Assembly: GCA_903927345.1 (NCBI GenBank)
Contig: CAIYMO010000017.1
Location: 1 to 64,000 of the forward strand
Direction of reading: 5' to 3'
Length of the DNA: 64,000 nucleotides
From: an uncultured Armatimonadota bacterium
GTDB lineage: Bacteria > Armatimonadota > Fimbriimonadia > Fimbriimonadales > Fimbriimonadaceae
Positions within the stretch are counted from its first letter, which is position 1; each line of letters starts with the position of its first letter. Position numbers and translations under genes: made by a program. The notes under the pieces were generated by a model. It was not told where the DNA came from and did not search any database. It was given only the letters and a program-made list of their open reading frames with translations. Shown piece after piece: positions 18,881-28,403 of the stretch.

Positions 18881-19858
18881 ATGTCGGTCACTAAGGGTCG
18901 AGAGATTGCAAGATCTCTCGACCCTTGTGCTGACTGGAAGGACGTTCTATCGGGCCATCCACTTCTCACCGAAGCCGAGCAACGACGCGTTCGCGCTTAC
19001 AACAGCACCGCAAACGAAAGCAACTTCAAGTTCCTCACCGAGGAGGACTATCCCGAAGCCCTATCGCACTCCAGCGCCGCTCCAGCGGTGGTTGCCCTCT
19101 CTGGAGACCCCAAGCCAATCTATCGCCCCTGTATCGGCATTGTAGGCACCAGATCGGCAACAAGCTACGGCAGGGTGTGCGCCCGTAAGTTCGCGGAAGA
19201 GTTCGCCCGCCATGGAGTAACCGTTGTCAGCGGTGGCGCAGTCGGCATTGACGCCGAAGTCCACCAAGGCGCAATCGACGCCCGCGGCTCGACAGTCGCC
19301 GTACTCGCAAACGGCGTCGACCACGTTTACCCATCCGCAAACGCTAGCCTTTTTGAGCGGATCAAAACCTCAGGCTGCCTCATGAGCCAATTTGCTCTCG
19401 GCTCCAAGCCCGCCGATTACAAGTTCATCCTCCGCAACCAACTCATCGCCTCGCTATGCCACGCCGTTGTGGTCATCCAAGCCCCTCTTAAGTCCGGCGC
19501 CATCCGCACCGCCGGATTCGCCGCCGAGCAAGGTCGAGAAGTATTCGTCGTCCCGGGACCGATTGACCAGTTTGGATTCCAAGGCTCCCACTCTCTCATC
19601 CGTGATGGAGCAACCCTCGTTGACCACCCCATGCAAGTGCTCGAACAACTCGGAATCGACTTCAAAGTCGCCACCACTGTCGAAGCCGAAGGGGTTGCCG
19701 GGCAAATCCTAAGCGTCCTCGATTCTCAAGCAAAACCCGTTGAAAAAATCGTCGAAATCACCGGACTCACGACCAGTGAAGTACTCTCAGAGCTAACCCT
19801 CTTAGAACTCGACGGACTTGTCCTGCGAGACCCCGGAGGATTTTCCAAAGCATTATGA
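18881..19858 (+). CDS. dprA: DNA-processing protein DprA
   Basis: In-frame ATG at 18881 (MSVTKGREIARSL...). GIVGTRSATSYGR, VVSGGAVGIDAEVHQGAI, VAVLANGVDHVYPSANASLFERI are the DprA Rossmann motifs. The ORF-track start at 18497 is a spurious upstream extension. Confidence 0.92.
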   Translation: MSVTKGREIARSLDPCADWKDVLSGHPLLTEAEQRRVRAYNSTANESNFKFLTEEDYPEALSHSSAAPAVVALSGDPKPIYRPCIGIVGTRSATSYGRVCARKFAEEFARHGVTVVSGGAVGIDAEVHQGAIDARGSTVAVLANGVDHVYPSANASLFERIKTSGCLMSQFALGSKPADYKFILRNQLIASLCHAVVVIQAPLKSGAIRTAGFAAEQGREVFVVPGPIDQFGFQGSHSLIRDGATLVDHPMQVLEQLGIDFKVATTVEAEGVAGQILSVLDSQAKPVEKIVEITGLTTSEVLSELTLLELDGLVLRDPGGFSKAL

Positions 19859-20910
19859 GTCAACTGATTGCTCTTACCCCTGGCGAGGATGGCCTCGATC
19901 TCGTCCGATTTGATACCAAAACCGGCGAAATGAACGACATAAAGAAGGGGGATCCGGAAGGCGTTCTAGTGCCAGGGTGGATCGACATCCACATCCACGG
20001 AGCCTTCGGAATCGACTTCATGAGCGCCTCGACCGCCGAACTGAAGGAACTTTGCAACACGCTGGCCGAAGACGGCTACGAGCGATTCCTTCCAACAACC
20101 GTTACCGCCCCCGTCGAGGATATTAAACGCGCGTTGGCCAATCTCCCCAACCACCCGCTGATCGGAGGCTTCCACCTTGAAGGCCCGTTTATCTCCCCCG
20201 AATTCCCAGGTGCGCAACCAAAGCAATTCATCCAAAACCCGCCTACCGGCGATTCTGAGTGGGATGAAATCCTGAACGACAAACGGCTCAAAGTCGTCAC
20301 CCTAGCCCCCGAGCTCCCCGGCGCAATCGAACTGATCAAGCGTCTCACAAAGCGTAAAGTCATCTGCTCCATGGGGCACACAAACGCAACCTACGCCGAG
20401 GCCGCAGCGGGTCACGAAGCAGGCATGCAGCACAGCACCCACACGTTCAACGCAATGCGTGGCTTCCACCACCGCGAAGCAGGAGCTGCCGGCGCTGCAA
20501 TGACCCTGACTCCTTTCTGCGCCGAGCTGATCTACGACCGCATCCACGTCTCTCCCGAAGCCGCGCTTGTCCTGATTCAAACGCGTCTGGTCGATGGTGA
20601 CGTGATCGCCGTCAGCGACTCAACAATGGCATCCGGTCTTGAACCAGGAACCAAGCTCAAAATGTGGAACTTGGACTGCGTTGTCGGAGAAGGCGACGTT
20701 CGACTGGTCGACGGCGGATCTCTTGCCGGATCGGCTGTAACCCTCAGAAATGTCTTTGCGAACCTAACCCAAGACTTCGGAGTCGAGGTTGCCGCCAACC
20801 TCTGCTGCTACACCCCAAGAGAAGCCCTCGCAATCACCGACCACCCAGAGGTCTGGAACCTCGTCAGCGAAGAAACCGGCGAGCTGATCGAAACCTACCG
20901 CGTTGAGTAG
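19855..20910 (+). CDS. nagA: N-acetylglucosamine-6-phosphate deacetylase
   Basis: 351 aa; VPGWIDIHIHGAFGIDFM, GFHLEGPFISPEFPGAQP, CSMGHTNATYAEAAAGHEAGMQHSTHTFNAMRGFHHREAG. Overlaps dprA by 4 nt. Confidence 0.93.
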   Translation: MSQLIALTPGEDGLDLVRFDTKTGEMNDIKKGDPEGVLVPGWIDIHIHGAFGIDFMSASTAELKELCNTLAEDGYERFLPTTVTAPVEDIKRALANLPNHPLIGGFHLEGPFISPEFPGAQPKQFIQNPPTGDSEWDEILNDKRLKVVTLAPELPGAIELIKRLTKRKVICSMGHTNATYAEAAAGHEAGMQHSTHTFNAMRGFHHREAGAAGAAMTLTPFCAELIYDRIHVSPEAALVLIQTRLVDGDVIAVSDSTMASGLEPGTKLKMWNLDCVVGEGDVRLVDGGSLAGSAVTLRNVFANLTQDFGVEVAANLCCYTPREALAITDHPEVWNLVSEETGELIETYRVE

Positions 20911-20916
20911 GCCCGG

Positions 20917-21840
20917 TTACTCAGTCGCAGTAGCCTTATTGATCCGGTCCCAAACGCCAGCCCACTCTGGTGTTTGGGGCGGCTCTTCAATCACGATTCG
21001 CGGGAGTTCCCGTGTCTCAAGATCGGACAAAGCAACGTAAAGCTTCTTAGCGTAGTTTGCAGGGTCACTGGGCATCTGAATCTGATTTGCCCCCGTCGTG
21101 TAGCCAAACACCAGCCCCGCATCACCCTCAAGCGCCTTCGGAGCAAGAACGGCTGGAACCTTCGGCGCATAGTGCCGCCGATACATCCCGGGCGCCTTCT
21201 TTGCATCAGTCGTCGAGACTTCAACGGTTCCAATCACCGCTTCGATTTCCTCCGCCGTGATAGTCCCGGGTCGCAAAATCTTGGGGGTGCCGTCGCTCAA
21301 ATCAAGCACGGTCGACTCAATACCAACCCGGCAAGGACCGCCGTCGATGATACAAGCCACATGAGCCGTGATTGATTCGTCAATCCGATCCGCACGAGTC
21401 GGTGATAGCCCCATGAACGGATTCGCGCTTGGCATCGCCAAACCCATTTGCGTCATCTCAAGAATCGCCAACGCAAGCGAATGAGAGGGGATTCGGATCG
21501 CCACCGTGTCCAGCCCTGCCGTGACAATGTCCGGCACGCGTGGGTTCTTCGGAACCACAACGGTCAGCGGTCCTGGCCAAAACGCGCGAGCCAGCTTCAG
21601 CATTCCCTTCGGAAGATGGTCTGACCAAAGCTCCACCGCGTCCATGTGGGAAACATGCACAATCAGCGGATTATCCGAAGGTCGTCCCTTGGCTTCAAAA
21701 ATCTTGGCAACTGCTTCCGGATTTGCCGCGTCAGCTGCCAACCCATAAACGGTTTCCGTAGGCAAAACCACAAGCTCACCAGCGAGCAGTGCATTCGCCG
21801 CCCGTCGCAGGTTTGGCTCAACGGGTCGAAGCGGCCTCAT
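20917..21840 (-). CDS. L-threonylcarbamoyladenylate synthase (Sua5/YciO/YrdC family)
   Basis: LLAGELVVLPTETVYGLAADAANPEAVAKIFEAKGRPSDNPLIVHV...KAPGMYRRHYAPKVP (long Sua5 form). The start is placed at the in-frame ATG 21840. Confidence 0.93.
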   Translation of the reverse strand: MRPLRPVEPNLRRAANALLAGELVVLPTETVYGLAADAANPEAVAKIFEAKGRPSDNPLIVHVSHMDAVELWSDHLPKGMLKLARAFWPGPLTVVVPKNPRVPDIVTAGLDTVAIRIPSHSLALAILEMTQMGLAMPSANPFMGLSPTRADRIDESITAHVACIIDGGPCRVGIESTVLDLSDGTPKILRPGTITAEEIEAVIGTVEVSTTDAKKAPGMYRRHYAPKVPAVLAPKALEGDAGLVFGYTTGANQIQMPSDPANYAKKLYVALSDLETRELPRIVIEEPPQTPEWAGVWDRINKATATE

Positions 21841-22634
21841 CGAATCGCCTCCCACATCGCCTCGCGTGGTGCGGAAGCATCAAACCAGTATTCAAAAGCA
21901 AAAGCACCCTGTTCCATTAACATCATTCGTCCGTCCATGCCAGTTAATCCGTGAGAAGCAGCCTCGCTTAGGAAGGAAGTAGGGCCACTAGAGTATGCCA
22001 GATCGTACGCAAGCTGAGATCCGGGTTCAGCTCCCGTCCAATCAATCGGAAGGGAATCTCCGGTAAGCCCAGTCGAAGTCGTATTCACAATCAGGCCAAA
22101 TCCTCCGACTGCAGGATCGGAGACAATCCGACTTCCCAGCCCGACTTGATCAACAAGCTCCGCTGCCCGGCTGCCCGTCCGGTTCCACACCGAAACCTCG
22201 GTCCCTTGTCGCGACAAGGCGTAAACAATTGCCCTCGCCGAGCCACCCGCCCCAAGCACCAAGGCGCGTTGACTATGCCCCGGAAGTGACTTAAGGAATC
22301 CGGGAACATCGGTGTTCACCCCGGACTGATCCGAGAATCGTAGTGTATTGCACACTTGTAGCTTCTGGGAAGTCTCGCAAGTAGAATCAGCCCACTCAAA
22401 AGCGGCAGTCTTGTGCGGAATGGTCACATTCACGCCCCGGTATCCCAGCTGAATCAAATGGTCAATCGCCTGCTCAAATTCTTCTGCAATAACCTCAATC
22501 GCAACGTAGTTCTCCCTGAGCCCCAACGCGTCGTAAGCCGCGTGATGCATCTTGGGAGACAGGCTATGTTTGATCGGATGCCCCAAGACCGCAAAGTCAG
22601 CCCGCGGAGCCTCCCGCCAGCCAAAAACACTCAT
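21837..22634 (-). CDS. aroE: Shikimate dehydrogenase
   Basis: ADFAVLGHPIKHSLSPKMHHAAYDALGL...GVNVTIPHKTAAFEWAD...VLGAGGSARAIVYALSRQG...MMLMEQGAFAFEYW. The start is set at the in-frame ATG 22634 (track ORF starts 22685). Confidence 0.94.
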   Translation of the reverse strand: MSVFGWREAPRADFAVLGHPIKHSLSPKMHHAAYDALGLRENYVAIEVIAEEFEQAIDHLIQLGYRGVNVTIPHKTAAFEWADSTCETSQKLQVCNTLRFSDQSGVNTDVPGFLKSLPGHSQRALVLGAGGSARAIVYALSRQGTEVSVWNRTGSRAAELVDQVGLGSRIVSDPAVGGFGLIVNTTSTGLTGDSLPIDWTGAEPGSQLAYDLAYSSGPTSFLSEAASHGLTGMDGRMMLMEQGAFAFEYWFDASAPREAMWEAIR

Positions 22635-23719
22635 GGTCGTTCGTGAACCCTGAACGCAAAATACTTCTGACCTGCGAAGTTCCAAAACGCCGCTACTCCC
22701 GCCCCAATCACACTGGCAAGGACAAGTGAAATCGTCTTATGCCCCGGAATAATCCCAAAGAAGAGACTGGAAATCACGACGTTGATCGCAAGTCCGGTGT
22801 AACTGACCAACAGAACTCGAAGGAGCTGCTTACCCGCATCCGTCTTTTCCTTGATCTTAAAGGTCAGATAACGATTGAGCAAAAACGAGTTGAACGTAGC
22901 GATAAATGAACCGCAGAAAAACGCCACTGGCGCAAACGCCCGACTCGGTTCGCTCGCGTACCAGTTCACAAGGTTCGGGAAACGGTCCATCAGGCCCTGC
23001 CCCCAAACGGTCGAAGCCAGTTCCGAACCGATATGCAACTTCCGCATGAGCAGCAATCGAATCGAAGTATCAATCAGAAACGAGAGTGCGCCGACCGCAA
23101 GGAACTTCGCAAACTGACGCACAATCGGGCGGTCAAGCAGTCGAGAAGGAGCCACTGTTGCTTCGTCGGAGGAAGGCACAAGAGTACGATACAGCACGGA
23201 CATGATAATTCGCTCAATTACACGGTTTATTTTCGTGCCCGCAAACTCCGGCCCATCCATTTTCTGAAGCCAGATTCCATCAATTCCGGTCCGATTTGCC
23301 CCCAAGATGTCGGTCATGATCTGGTCCCCAATCATCACAGCCTGCTCGGCACCAATTCCCGTTTCCTTCAGGGCTTCCTTGTACATTTCGGGAGACGGCT
23401 TGAACTTACCGTTCTTCGTCGGAATGCCAATCTGGGCCGACAGCCGAGCCAGTCGTTGAGGGTGCCGTGTGTTACTCAGAATTCGAAGCTGGAATCCACG
23501 AGCCTTCGCCGCCGCCACCCAAGCCAGAACCTCCGCTGAAAACTCTTCCTCGTGCCACTTCACAATCGTGTGGTCAACATCCAAAAGAATGAGCCGCTTT
23601 CCCGCCTCCCAAAGCATGTCAAGGGATACGTCTTGCAACACCCGAGCCGACTTCCAAGGGCAGAACTTCCGAAGCGCCCCTGCCCGCGACCGATCAAAAT
23701 CACCAACCAAAAAGCTCAC
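22631..23719 (-). CDS. Fusion: YqeG-family HAD phosphatase-like domain + GtrA-like membrane domain
   Basis: N-terminus LILLDVDHTIVKWHEEEFSAEVLAWVAAAKARGFQLRILSNTRHPQRL...VMIGDQIMTDILGANRTGIDGIWLQ (YqeG HAD-IIIA). C-terminus FLAVGALSFLIDTSIRLLLMRK...FCGSFIATFNSFLLNRYLTFK...AAFWNFAGQKYFAF (GtrA-like). Confidence 0.85.
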   Translation of the reverse strand: MSFLVGDFDRSRAGALRKFCPWKSARVLQDVSLDMLWEAGKRLILLDVDHTIVKWHEEEFSAEVLAWVAAAKARGFQLRILSNTRHPQRLARLSAQIGIPTKNGKFKPSPEMYKEALKETGIGAEQAVMIGDQIMTDILGANRTGIDGIWLQKMDGPEFAGTKINRVIERIIMSVLYRTLVPSSDEATVAPSRLLDRPIVRQFAKFLAVGALSFLIDTSIRLLLMRKLHIGSELASTVWGQGLMDRFPNLVNWYASEPSRAFAPVAFFCGSFIATFNSFLLNRYLTFKIKEKTDAGKQLLRVLLVSYTGLAINVVISSLFFGIIPGHKTISLVLASVIGAGVAAFWNFAGQKYFAFRVHERP

Positions 23720-24717
23720 TTCTTTGCCTCCGTCTTAATCTTGTCTCGAAGCGCAACGTTCTTCAAGTGCTCCTCATAAGTGCTCGAGAAAAGAGTGCGA
23801 CCATCTGGCAAAGAGATATAGAACAGGTCATCGTGTTGGGCCGGAGCAAGCGCCGCTTTGATGCTATCCACCGTGGGCGAACAAATCGGTCCTGGCGGTA
23901 ACCCACTCTTCAGGTAAGTGTTATACGGCGACTTGACGCTCGTGTAGTCCTTGTAGAACAGCGGCCGCCAAAGCTGCATTCCGTAGTTCACCGTGGCGTC
24001 GATCTGCAACCTCATCCCCTTTTTAATCCGATTTTCAATGACGCCCGCGATCAGTTTCTTCTCATCCAATTTGTTGGACTCTAATTCAAGCATCGAGGCG
24101 ATCGTAAGAACCCGGTGGACATTCTTCTCCGTAAGCCCCAAACTCTTCGTCTTTTTCGCAAAGTTCAACAACTGCCGGCGAATCACCAGTTCCGCCCCCA
24201 AATCAGGAGGGAAGTTGTAAGTATCAGGATACAAATAGCCCTCAAGAGTCTCCCCGGTCAGTGGAACGCCGGGAGTCTTAAACCTTTCCGGTTCGCCGAT
24301 AAGCTCTAGATACTCAGCCGAGGTGCAAACTTCCTTTTCTGCAAGGGTCTTTGCCGTTCGAGCCGCCCAACGGCCCTCCGGGAGGCGAACCAATTGGCGC
24401 AACGGCGTAACCAACGCTCGCAGCACCTCGCCAGCCGACTGCCCGGCGTGAACCTCATAAACTCCAGGAGCAATCAGCCGATTCCCTCGGAAACCAACTA
24501 CCATTCCGTACAAGCTCGTAGCGATTGTGCTTCGAATAACTCCCTTGTCCGCCATGATCTGAAGCTGTTCACTCAGCTTACGAGGCTTAACCATCACAAA
24601 CCTCTGCTTCGGACCAACCGGCATCGGCGCGATCAAGCTAGAAAATACGAACCCGAGCGCGACGGTGACACCTAATACTCCGACCTGAGCAACCCGACGC
24701 TTAGCCTTTCTAAGCAT
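23716..24717 (-). CDS. mltG: Endolytic murein transglycosylase MltG (YceG-like)
   Basis: LEGYLYPDTYNFP, VLTIASMLELESNKLDEKKLIAGVIENRIKKGMRLQIDATVNYG, YNTYLKSGLPPGPICSPTVDSIKAALAPAQHDDLFYIS. The likely start is the ATG at 24717. Confidence 0.93.
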   Translation of the reverse strand: MLRKAKRRVAQVGVLGVTVALGFVFSSLIAPMPVGPKQRFVMVKPRKLSEQLQIMADKGVIRSTIATSLYGMVVGFRGNRLIAPGVYEVHAGQSAGEVLRALVTPLRQLVRLPEGRWAARTAKTLAEKEVCTSAEYLELIGEPERFKTPGVPLTGETLEGYLYPDTYNFPPDLGAELVIRRQLLNFAKKTKSLGLTEKNVHRVLTIASMLELESNKLDEKKLIAGVIENRIKKGMRLQIDATVNYGMQLWRPLFYKDYTSVKSPYNTYLKSGLPPGPICSPTVDSIKAALAPAQHDDLFYISLPDGRTLFSSTYEEHLKNVALRDKIKTEAKK

Positions 24718-25114
24718 CGAAAAACCTCTCGAGGATTCGGCAAGCGGCTTCGCTATCGATATGTCGGCGTCGCTGCGCCGCCGTCCAATCTTGCAACCGC
24801 AAGTCAGCCGTCGCACCCACGCTCGTCATCGATTCATCGACAAACCGAACTTCATGTCCCAATTGGGCGATCTCGTCGCCAAGCTTTCGGCAAATCTTGG
24901 ACATTTTAGTCGGCTCACCCTCAGCCCCAAGAGGCTCGCCGACGACGATGATTTCAGCCTGCTCCTTCTTGCAAATCTCGCTGATCAATGCCGCATCTCG
25001 CCGCAAAGCTCCGCTCGCCGAAATCGCAGCGCGTGGTGAAGCAACGCGAGCTTCGACCTCCGCTACCGCAATGCCAATGCGCTTGCCCCCAAAGTCGACG
25101 CCGAGGGCTCTCAT
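24710..25114 (-). CDS. ruvX: Holliday junction resolvase-like RuvX (YqgF)
   Basis: 134 aa; MRALGVDFGGKRIGIAVAEVEARVASPRAAI...EIIVVGEPLGAEGE...FVDESMTSVGA. Confidence 0.92.
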   Translation of the reverse strand: MRALGVDFGGKRIGIAVAEVEARVASPRAAISASGALRRDAALISEICKKEQAEIIVVGEPLGAEGEPTKMSKICRKLGDEIAQLGHEVRFVDESMTSVGATADLRLQDWTAAQRRRHIDSEAACRILERFFDA

Positions 25115-25878
25115 GCGGAAAAGTGTCCTAACACTTCGCTGTGGATAAGGCCATTAGAGCTAACCGCCTCCAATCCAAAATCTCCTCGTTCAAACGGGTC
25201 ACCTCCAGAAAAATCTGAGAACTTGCCGCCCGCCTCTTCGATAATCACTCGAATTGCGGAGAGATCCCATCGACTGACCACCGGGTCTAACATGGCATCC
25301 ACGCGTCCAGTCGCGACTAGCGCATGGCCATAAGCGTCGCTCCACGTTCGCGATGTGAGAGTGCTCTCGGAAAGCTTGGCAAATCCATCCCACCGTTTGT
25401 GCTTAATCATCGAAAGCGGTCCACCGCAGGCGAGAATGCTCCCCGCTACTGAACCTCGCGCAGAAACCTTGCAAGGCTCGCCATTGAAAAACGCCCCCGC
25501 GCCTCGCTCGGCGTAAAGAATCTCGCCGAGCGCAGGGAAGTAGCAAACGCCAAGCTCCGGCAGTCCGTCAACCTCGTAAGCAAGAAGGGTGGCGTAAAGC
25601 GGAACCCCGGAAACGAAGGACTTTGTCCCGTCAATCGGATCGATAATCCAGCGGGTCGTACCCTCGCCGGTCAATCCTTGCTCTTCACCAAGAATTGCTT
25701 CGCCGGGAAACTCTTGCGCCAGCGCATCGCGGAGGAGCTGCTCCGCTTCCTGATCCGCAACCGTCACCGGGGAAGAGTCACCTTTCAACTCCCAGCCCAC
25801 GCGGTTCCTAAAGTGAGCCAATGTTGAATCGCCCGCCGCACGGACAGCCTGGATGGCAAATTCTAACCGAGGAGTCAT
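25111..25878 (-). CDS. Inositol-monophosphatase family protein (histidinol-phosphatase-like)
   Basis: 255 aa; SPVTVADQEAEQLLRDAL...EAILGEEQG...RWIIDPIDGTKSFVSGVPLYATLLA...VSRWDLSAIRVIIEEAGGKFSDFSG. Confidence 0.88.
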   Translation of the reverse strand: MTPRLEFAIQAVRAAGDSTLAHFRNRVGWELKGDSSPVTVADQEAEQLLRDALAQEFPGEAILGEEQGLTGEGTTRWIIDPIDGTKSFVSGVPLYATLLAYEVDGLPELGVCYFPALGEILYAERGAGAFFNGEPCKVSARGSVAGSILACGGPLSMIKHKRWDGFAKLSESTLTSRTWSDAYGHALVATGRVDAMLDPVVSRWDLSAIRVIIEEAGGKFSDFSGGDPFERGDFGLEAVSSNGLIHSEVLGHFSA

Positions 25879-25970
25879 TGGGATTCAGTTTATTCGATAT
25901 TCAAATCAAGACGGGCCGAGTCCGAAGACCCGACCCGCTCGATATCGGTCTGAGAGAGTTGACCGAATCC

Positions 25971-26918
25971 TTACTTTCCGCCGTCTACTGGAGGAAAATC
26001 TCCAGGACCGCCGGGTCCACCAGGACCTCCTGGACCCCCTGGTCCACCAGGACCACCAGGTCCGCCCTGTCCTCCCATCGGTGGGCGAGAGGTGAGATAG
26101 AACTCACGTCCAACCATGGCCTTGTACTCCGAACGCTGCTTGTCAGAAAGCACACCAAGCACCTTCGACATGACTGCCTTCATCATCTTGGAAGGATCCT
26201 GTTGCTGTTGCCCAGGCTGACCTGGTTCTGGCCGGAACTCTTCCATGATCTCCATGATCGCTTCGCGCTGATCTTCCGTGATTGCAAGCTTCTCTCCGAG
26301 CTCTCGGGTCATGAACGCCTGTGGTCCAACAACCTGGATCTCAATCTGCTTGAAGCGGGTGTACTGCTGAGGACTCAAGATTTCTTTGATCTTAGCGTCG
26401 TTCTGCGGGTTTGGTCCGCCCTGTCCGCCCTGACCAGGTCCTCCTGGGCCACCTTGGCCTCCACGACCGCCCTGACCGCCACCTTGACCACCTTGGCCTC
26501 CACGATTGCCTTGGCCGCCGCCTTGACCGCCTTGACCTCCACGGTTACCTTGTCCGCCACCCTGGCCACCCTGACCACCTCGGCCGCCCTGTCCGCCGCC
26601 CTGTCCGCCGCCTTGACCGCCCCGCATTTGTGGGAAGGCTTGATCGATGGCTTTCATCTGCTCGTCAGTGATCTTGAGTTCTTTCTGAACATCAGGATGT
26701 CGAAGAAGTTGCGGACCGCGTGGCATTCGGAACTGCTGTCCCGGTCCGCCTTGTCCAGGACCTCCAGGTCCACCTTGTCCAGGCCCGCCCTGTCCGGGAC
26801 CGCCAGGACCACCCTGAGGAGGTCCACCGAAGCCGCCCTGTCCGAACGAGAGTGCGAAAACTGCCACCAAGGCAGAGATCGAAAAGAGTCGAGTGAGTGT
26901 TCGTTGTGTTCGTTCCAT
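25971..26918 (-). CDS. Secreted Gly/Gln/Arg-rich protein with Spy/CpxP (LTXXQ)-like helical segments
   Basis: In-frame ATG at 26918 followed by signal peptide MERTQRTLTRLFSISALVAVFALSFG. (GGQGG/GNRGGQ)n tract flanked by LKITDEQMKAIDQAFPQM and LSPQQYTRFKQIE/LAITEDQREAIMEIMEEF, then a GGPGGPGGPGG tail. Confidence 0.7.
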   Translation of the reverse strand: MERTQRTLTRLFSISALVAVFALSFGQGGFGGPPQGGPGGPGQGGPGQGGPGGPGQGGPGQQFRMPRGPQLLRHPDVQKELKITDEQMKAIDQAFPQMRGGQGGGQGGGQGGRGGQGGQGGGQGNRGGQGGQGGGQGNRGGQGGQGGGQGGRGGQGGPGGPGQGGQGGPNPQNDAKIKEILSPQQYTRFKQIEIQVVGPQAFMTRELGEKLAITEDQREAIMEIMEEFRPEPGQPGQQQQDPSKMMKAVMSKVLGVLSDKQRSEYKAMVGREFYLTSRPPMGGQGGPGGPGGPGGPGGPGGPGGPGDFPPVDGGK

Positions 26919-26957
26919 TTGGTTTTCCTCCAAAGGTTTTCCTTTACATTGGTTACT

Positions 26958-28403
26958 TTACGAAACAGATGTTTGGGATTTATTTGATTGCTCTTGTTTT
27001 GAAAAAATGGGCAAGTGGAGCTCGACAACCGTGCCGTTTCCAACCTGACTTGCAATCTTCATCGAGCCACCAGAACGCTCAATAATCGCCCTCGTGATCG
27101 ATAATCCGAGCCCAGCTCCTCCGTCTCTCCGATTACGGTGTTCATCAGCCCGGTAGAACCGCTCCCCCAATCGCTCCAAGTGTTCCTCAGAGATTCCAAC
27201 GCCGTTATCGCGCACCGAAATCACCGCCGACCCACCTCTCAACGTGGTCGAAACCAAAATCTGCGCACCCGGCGAAGAATGACGCCGAGCATTGTCAACC
27301 AGGTTGATCACAGCGCGCGCGAGATCACTCGCATTACCCCGCACGTGAGCACTCGCCTTCGACTCGATCGATAGCCCCGGCGTTAGCGCCTGCAAGACAC
27401 TCTGCGCCTCATCAAGGGCGTCCCGAACGGAACAGCTCTCCTCCGACAATTCCGGCTGCTGCTCAAGTCGAGCCAACGCCAGCAACTGCTCCACGAGCCG
27501 AGTCATCGAAATGCCCGCCTTGTCCGCAATCTCCAATGCCTCCCTCAGCTCCTGCGGATCAGAATCCTGTTGCAACGCACCACTTGTCGTCAAACGCAGC
27601 CGAGCCAGCGGTGTGCGAAGTTCATGCGAGGCATCCGCCACAAACTGCTTCTGCGCATCCAAATTCGCCTGAAGCCGCCGATTCGCGACGTCCCGCTCCT
27701 CAAAGGAACTCTGCAATCGATCTAGCATCGCGTTGAAGGTGCCCGACAACCGACCGAGCTCGTCCGAAGACGTACTCTCAAGTCGCACCCCCAAGCTCGC
27801 ACCCGAAATCGATGATGCCGCGGTCACCACGCGACGAATCGGAGACAATGCCCGCTCAGCCAAAAAGGCTCCGATCAAAGCCGATACAATCACCCCAAAC
27901 GGCAGCAAAATCAGAACAACCCCCGCCTGAGTTTCCTTCAGCCGATCAAAGTCGCGAAGTGAGTGGCCAATCTGCACAAAACTCCGCTCCGGAATGTCTT
28001 CAGGCGCATTGGGCGGCCTCTTCAATTCTAAAGTAAGAACCCGAACCTGCTCGCCGTCAACTGGAACCGTCGAAAAATAGGGTCGACCAGACTGAGTTCT
28101 TTTGACTCCATTGGGGTCCAAAACACGTGAGCCCGATTGGCGTGGAGTGCCATCGGGAGCAAGCATAATCGGCCGCTCAATGTCGTTGTTCCCTCCAGGA
28201 GGATTTCGCATAGGACCGCCATTACCCATCGGCCCTGGTCCCCCGCCTCGTCCCATCTTGGTCGCGCGGTTCGTAAGGTCGCGGTCAATCGATTCAACAA
28301 ACACCCGCTGGGTTCGGATGACCAAGAAGCCCATCCCAATTCCAAGCAGAAGGAACGCCGCTAGCGAGTTAATCAGAATCAGACGAATACGAAACGACAT
28401 CAA
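26958..28403 (-). CDS. Sensor histidine kinase (HAMP, HisKA, HATPase_c)
   Basis: 481 aa; QKQFVADASHELRTPLARLRLTTSGAL, NLVDNARRHSS, ISVRDNGVGISEEHLERLGERFYR, GGAGLGLSITRAIIERSGGSM. Confidence 0.95.
   Translation of the reverse strand: MMSFRIRLILINSLAAFLLLGIGMGFLVIRTQRVFVESIDRDLTNRATKMGRGGGPGPMGNGGPMRNPPGGNNDIERPIMLAPDGTPRQSGSRVLDPNGVKRTQSGRPYFSTVPVDGEQVRVLTLELKRPPNAPEDIPERSFVQIGHSLRDFDRLKETQAGVVLILLPFGVIVSALIGAFLAERALSPIRRVVTAASSISGASLGVRLESTSSDELGRLSGTFNAMLDRLQSSFEERDVANRRLQANLDAQKQFVADASHELRTPLARLRLTTSGALQQDSDPQELREALEIADKAGISMTRLVEQLLALARLEQQPELSEESCSVRDALDEAQSVLQALTPGLSIESKASAHVRGNASDLARAVINLVDNARRHSSPGAQILVSTTLRGGSAVISVRDNGVGISEEHLERLGERFYRADEHRNRRDGGAGLGLSITRAIIERSGGSMKIASQVGNGTVVELHLPIFSKQEQSNKSQTSVS

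Noticed and set aside
25140-25148. Perfect DnaA-box-like TGTGGATAA
   Set aside because: Single site inside a coding sequence and ~9 kb from dnaA, with no cluster or AT-rich unwinding element; chance match.
25821-26987. 388-aa + strand ORF rich in Leu/Thr/Ala-Ser repeats
   Set aside because: It is the antisense shadow of the GGQGG repeat gene; its repetitive composition follows from the opposite strand and no family is recognisable.
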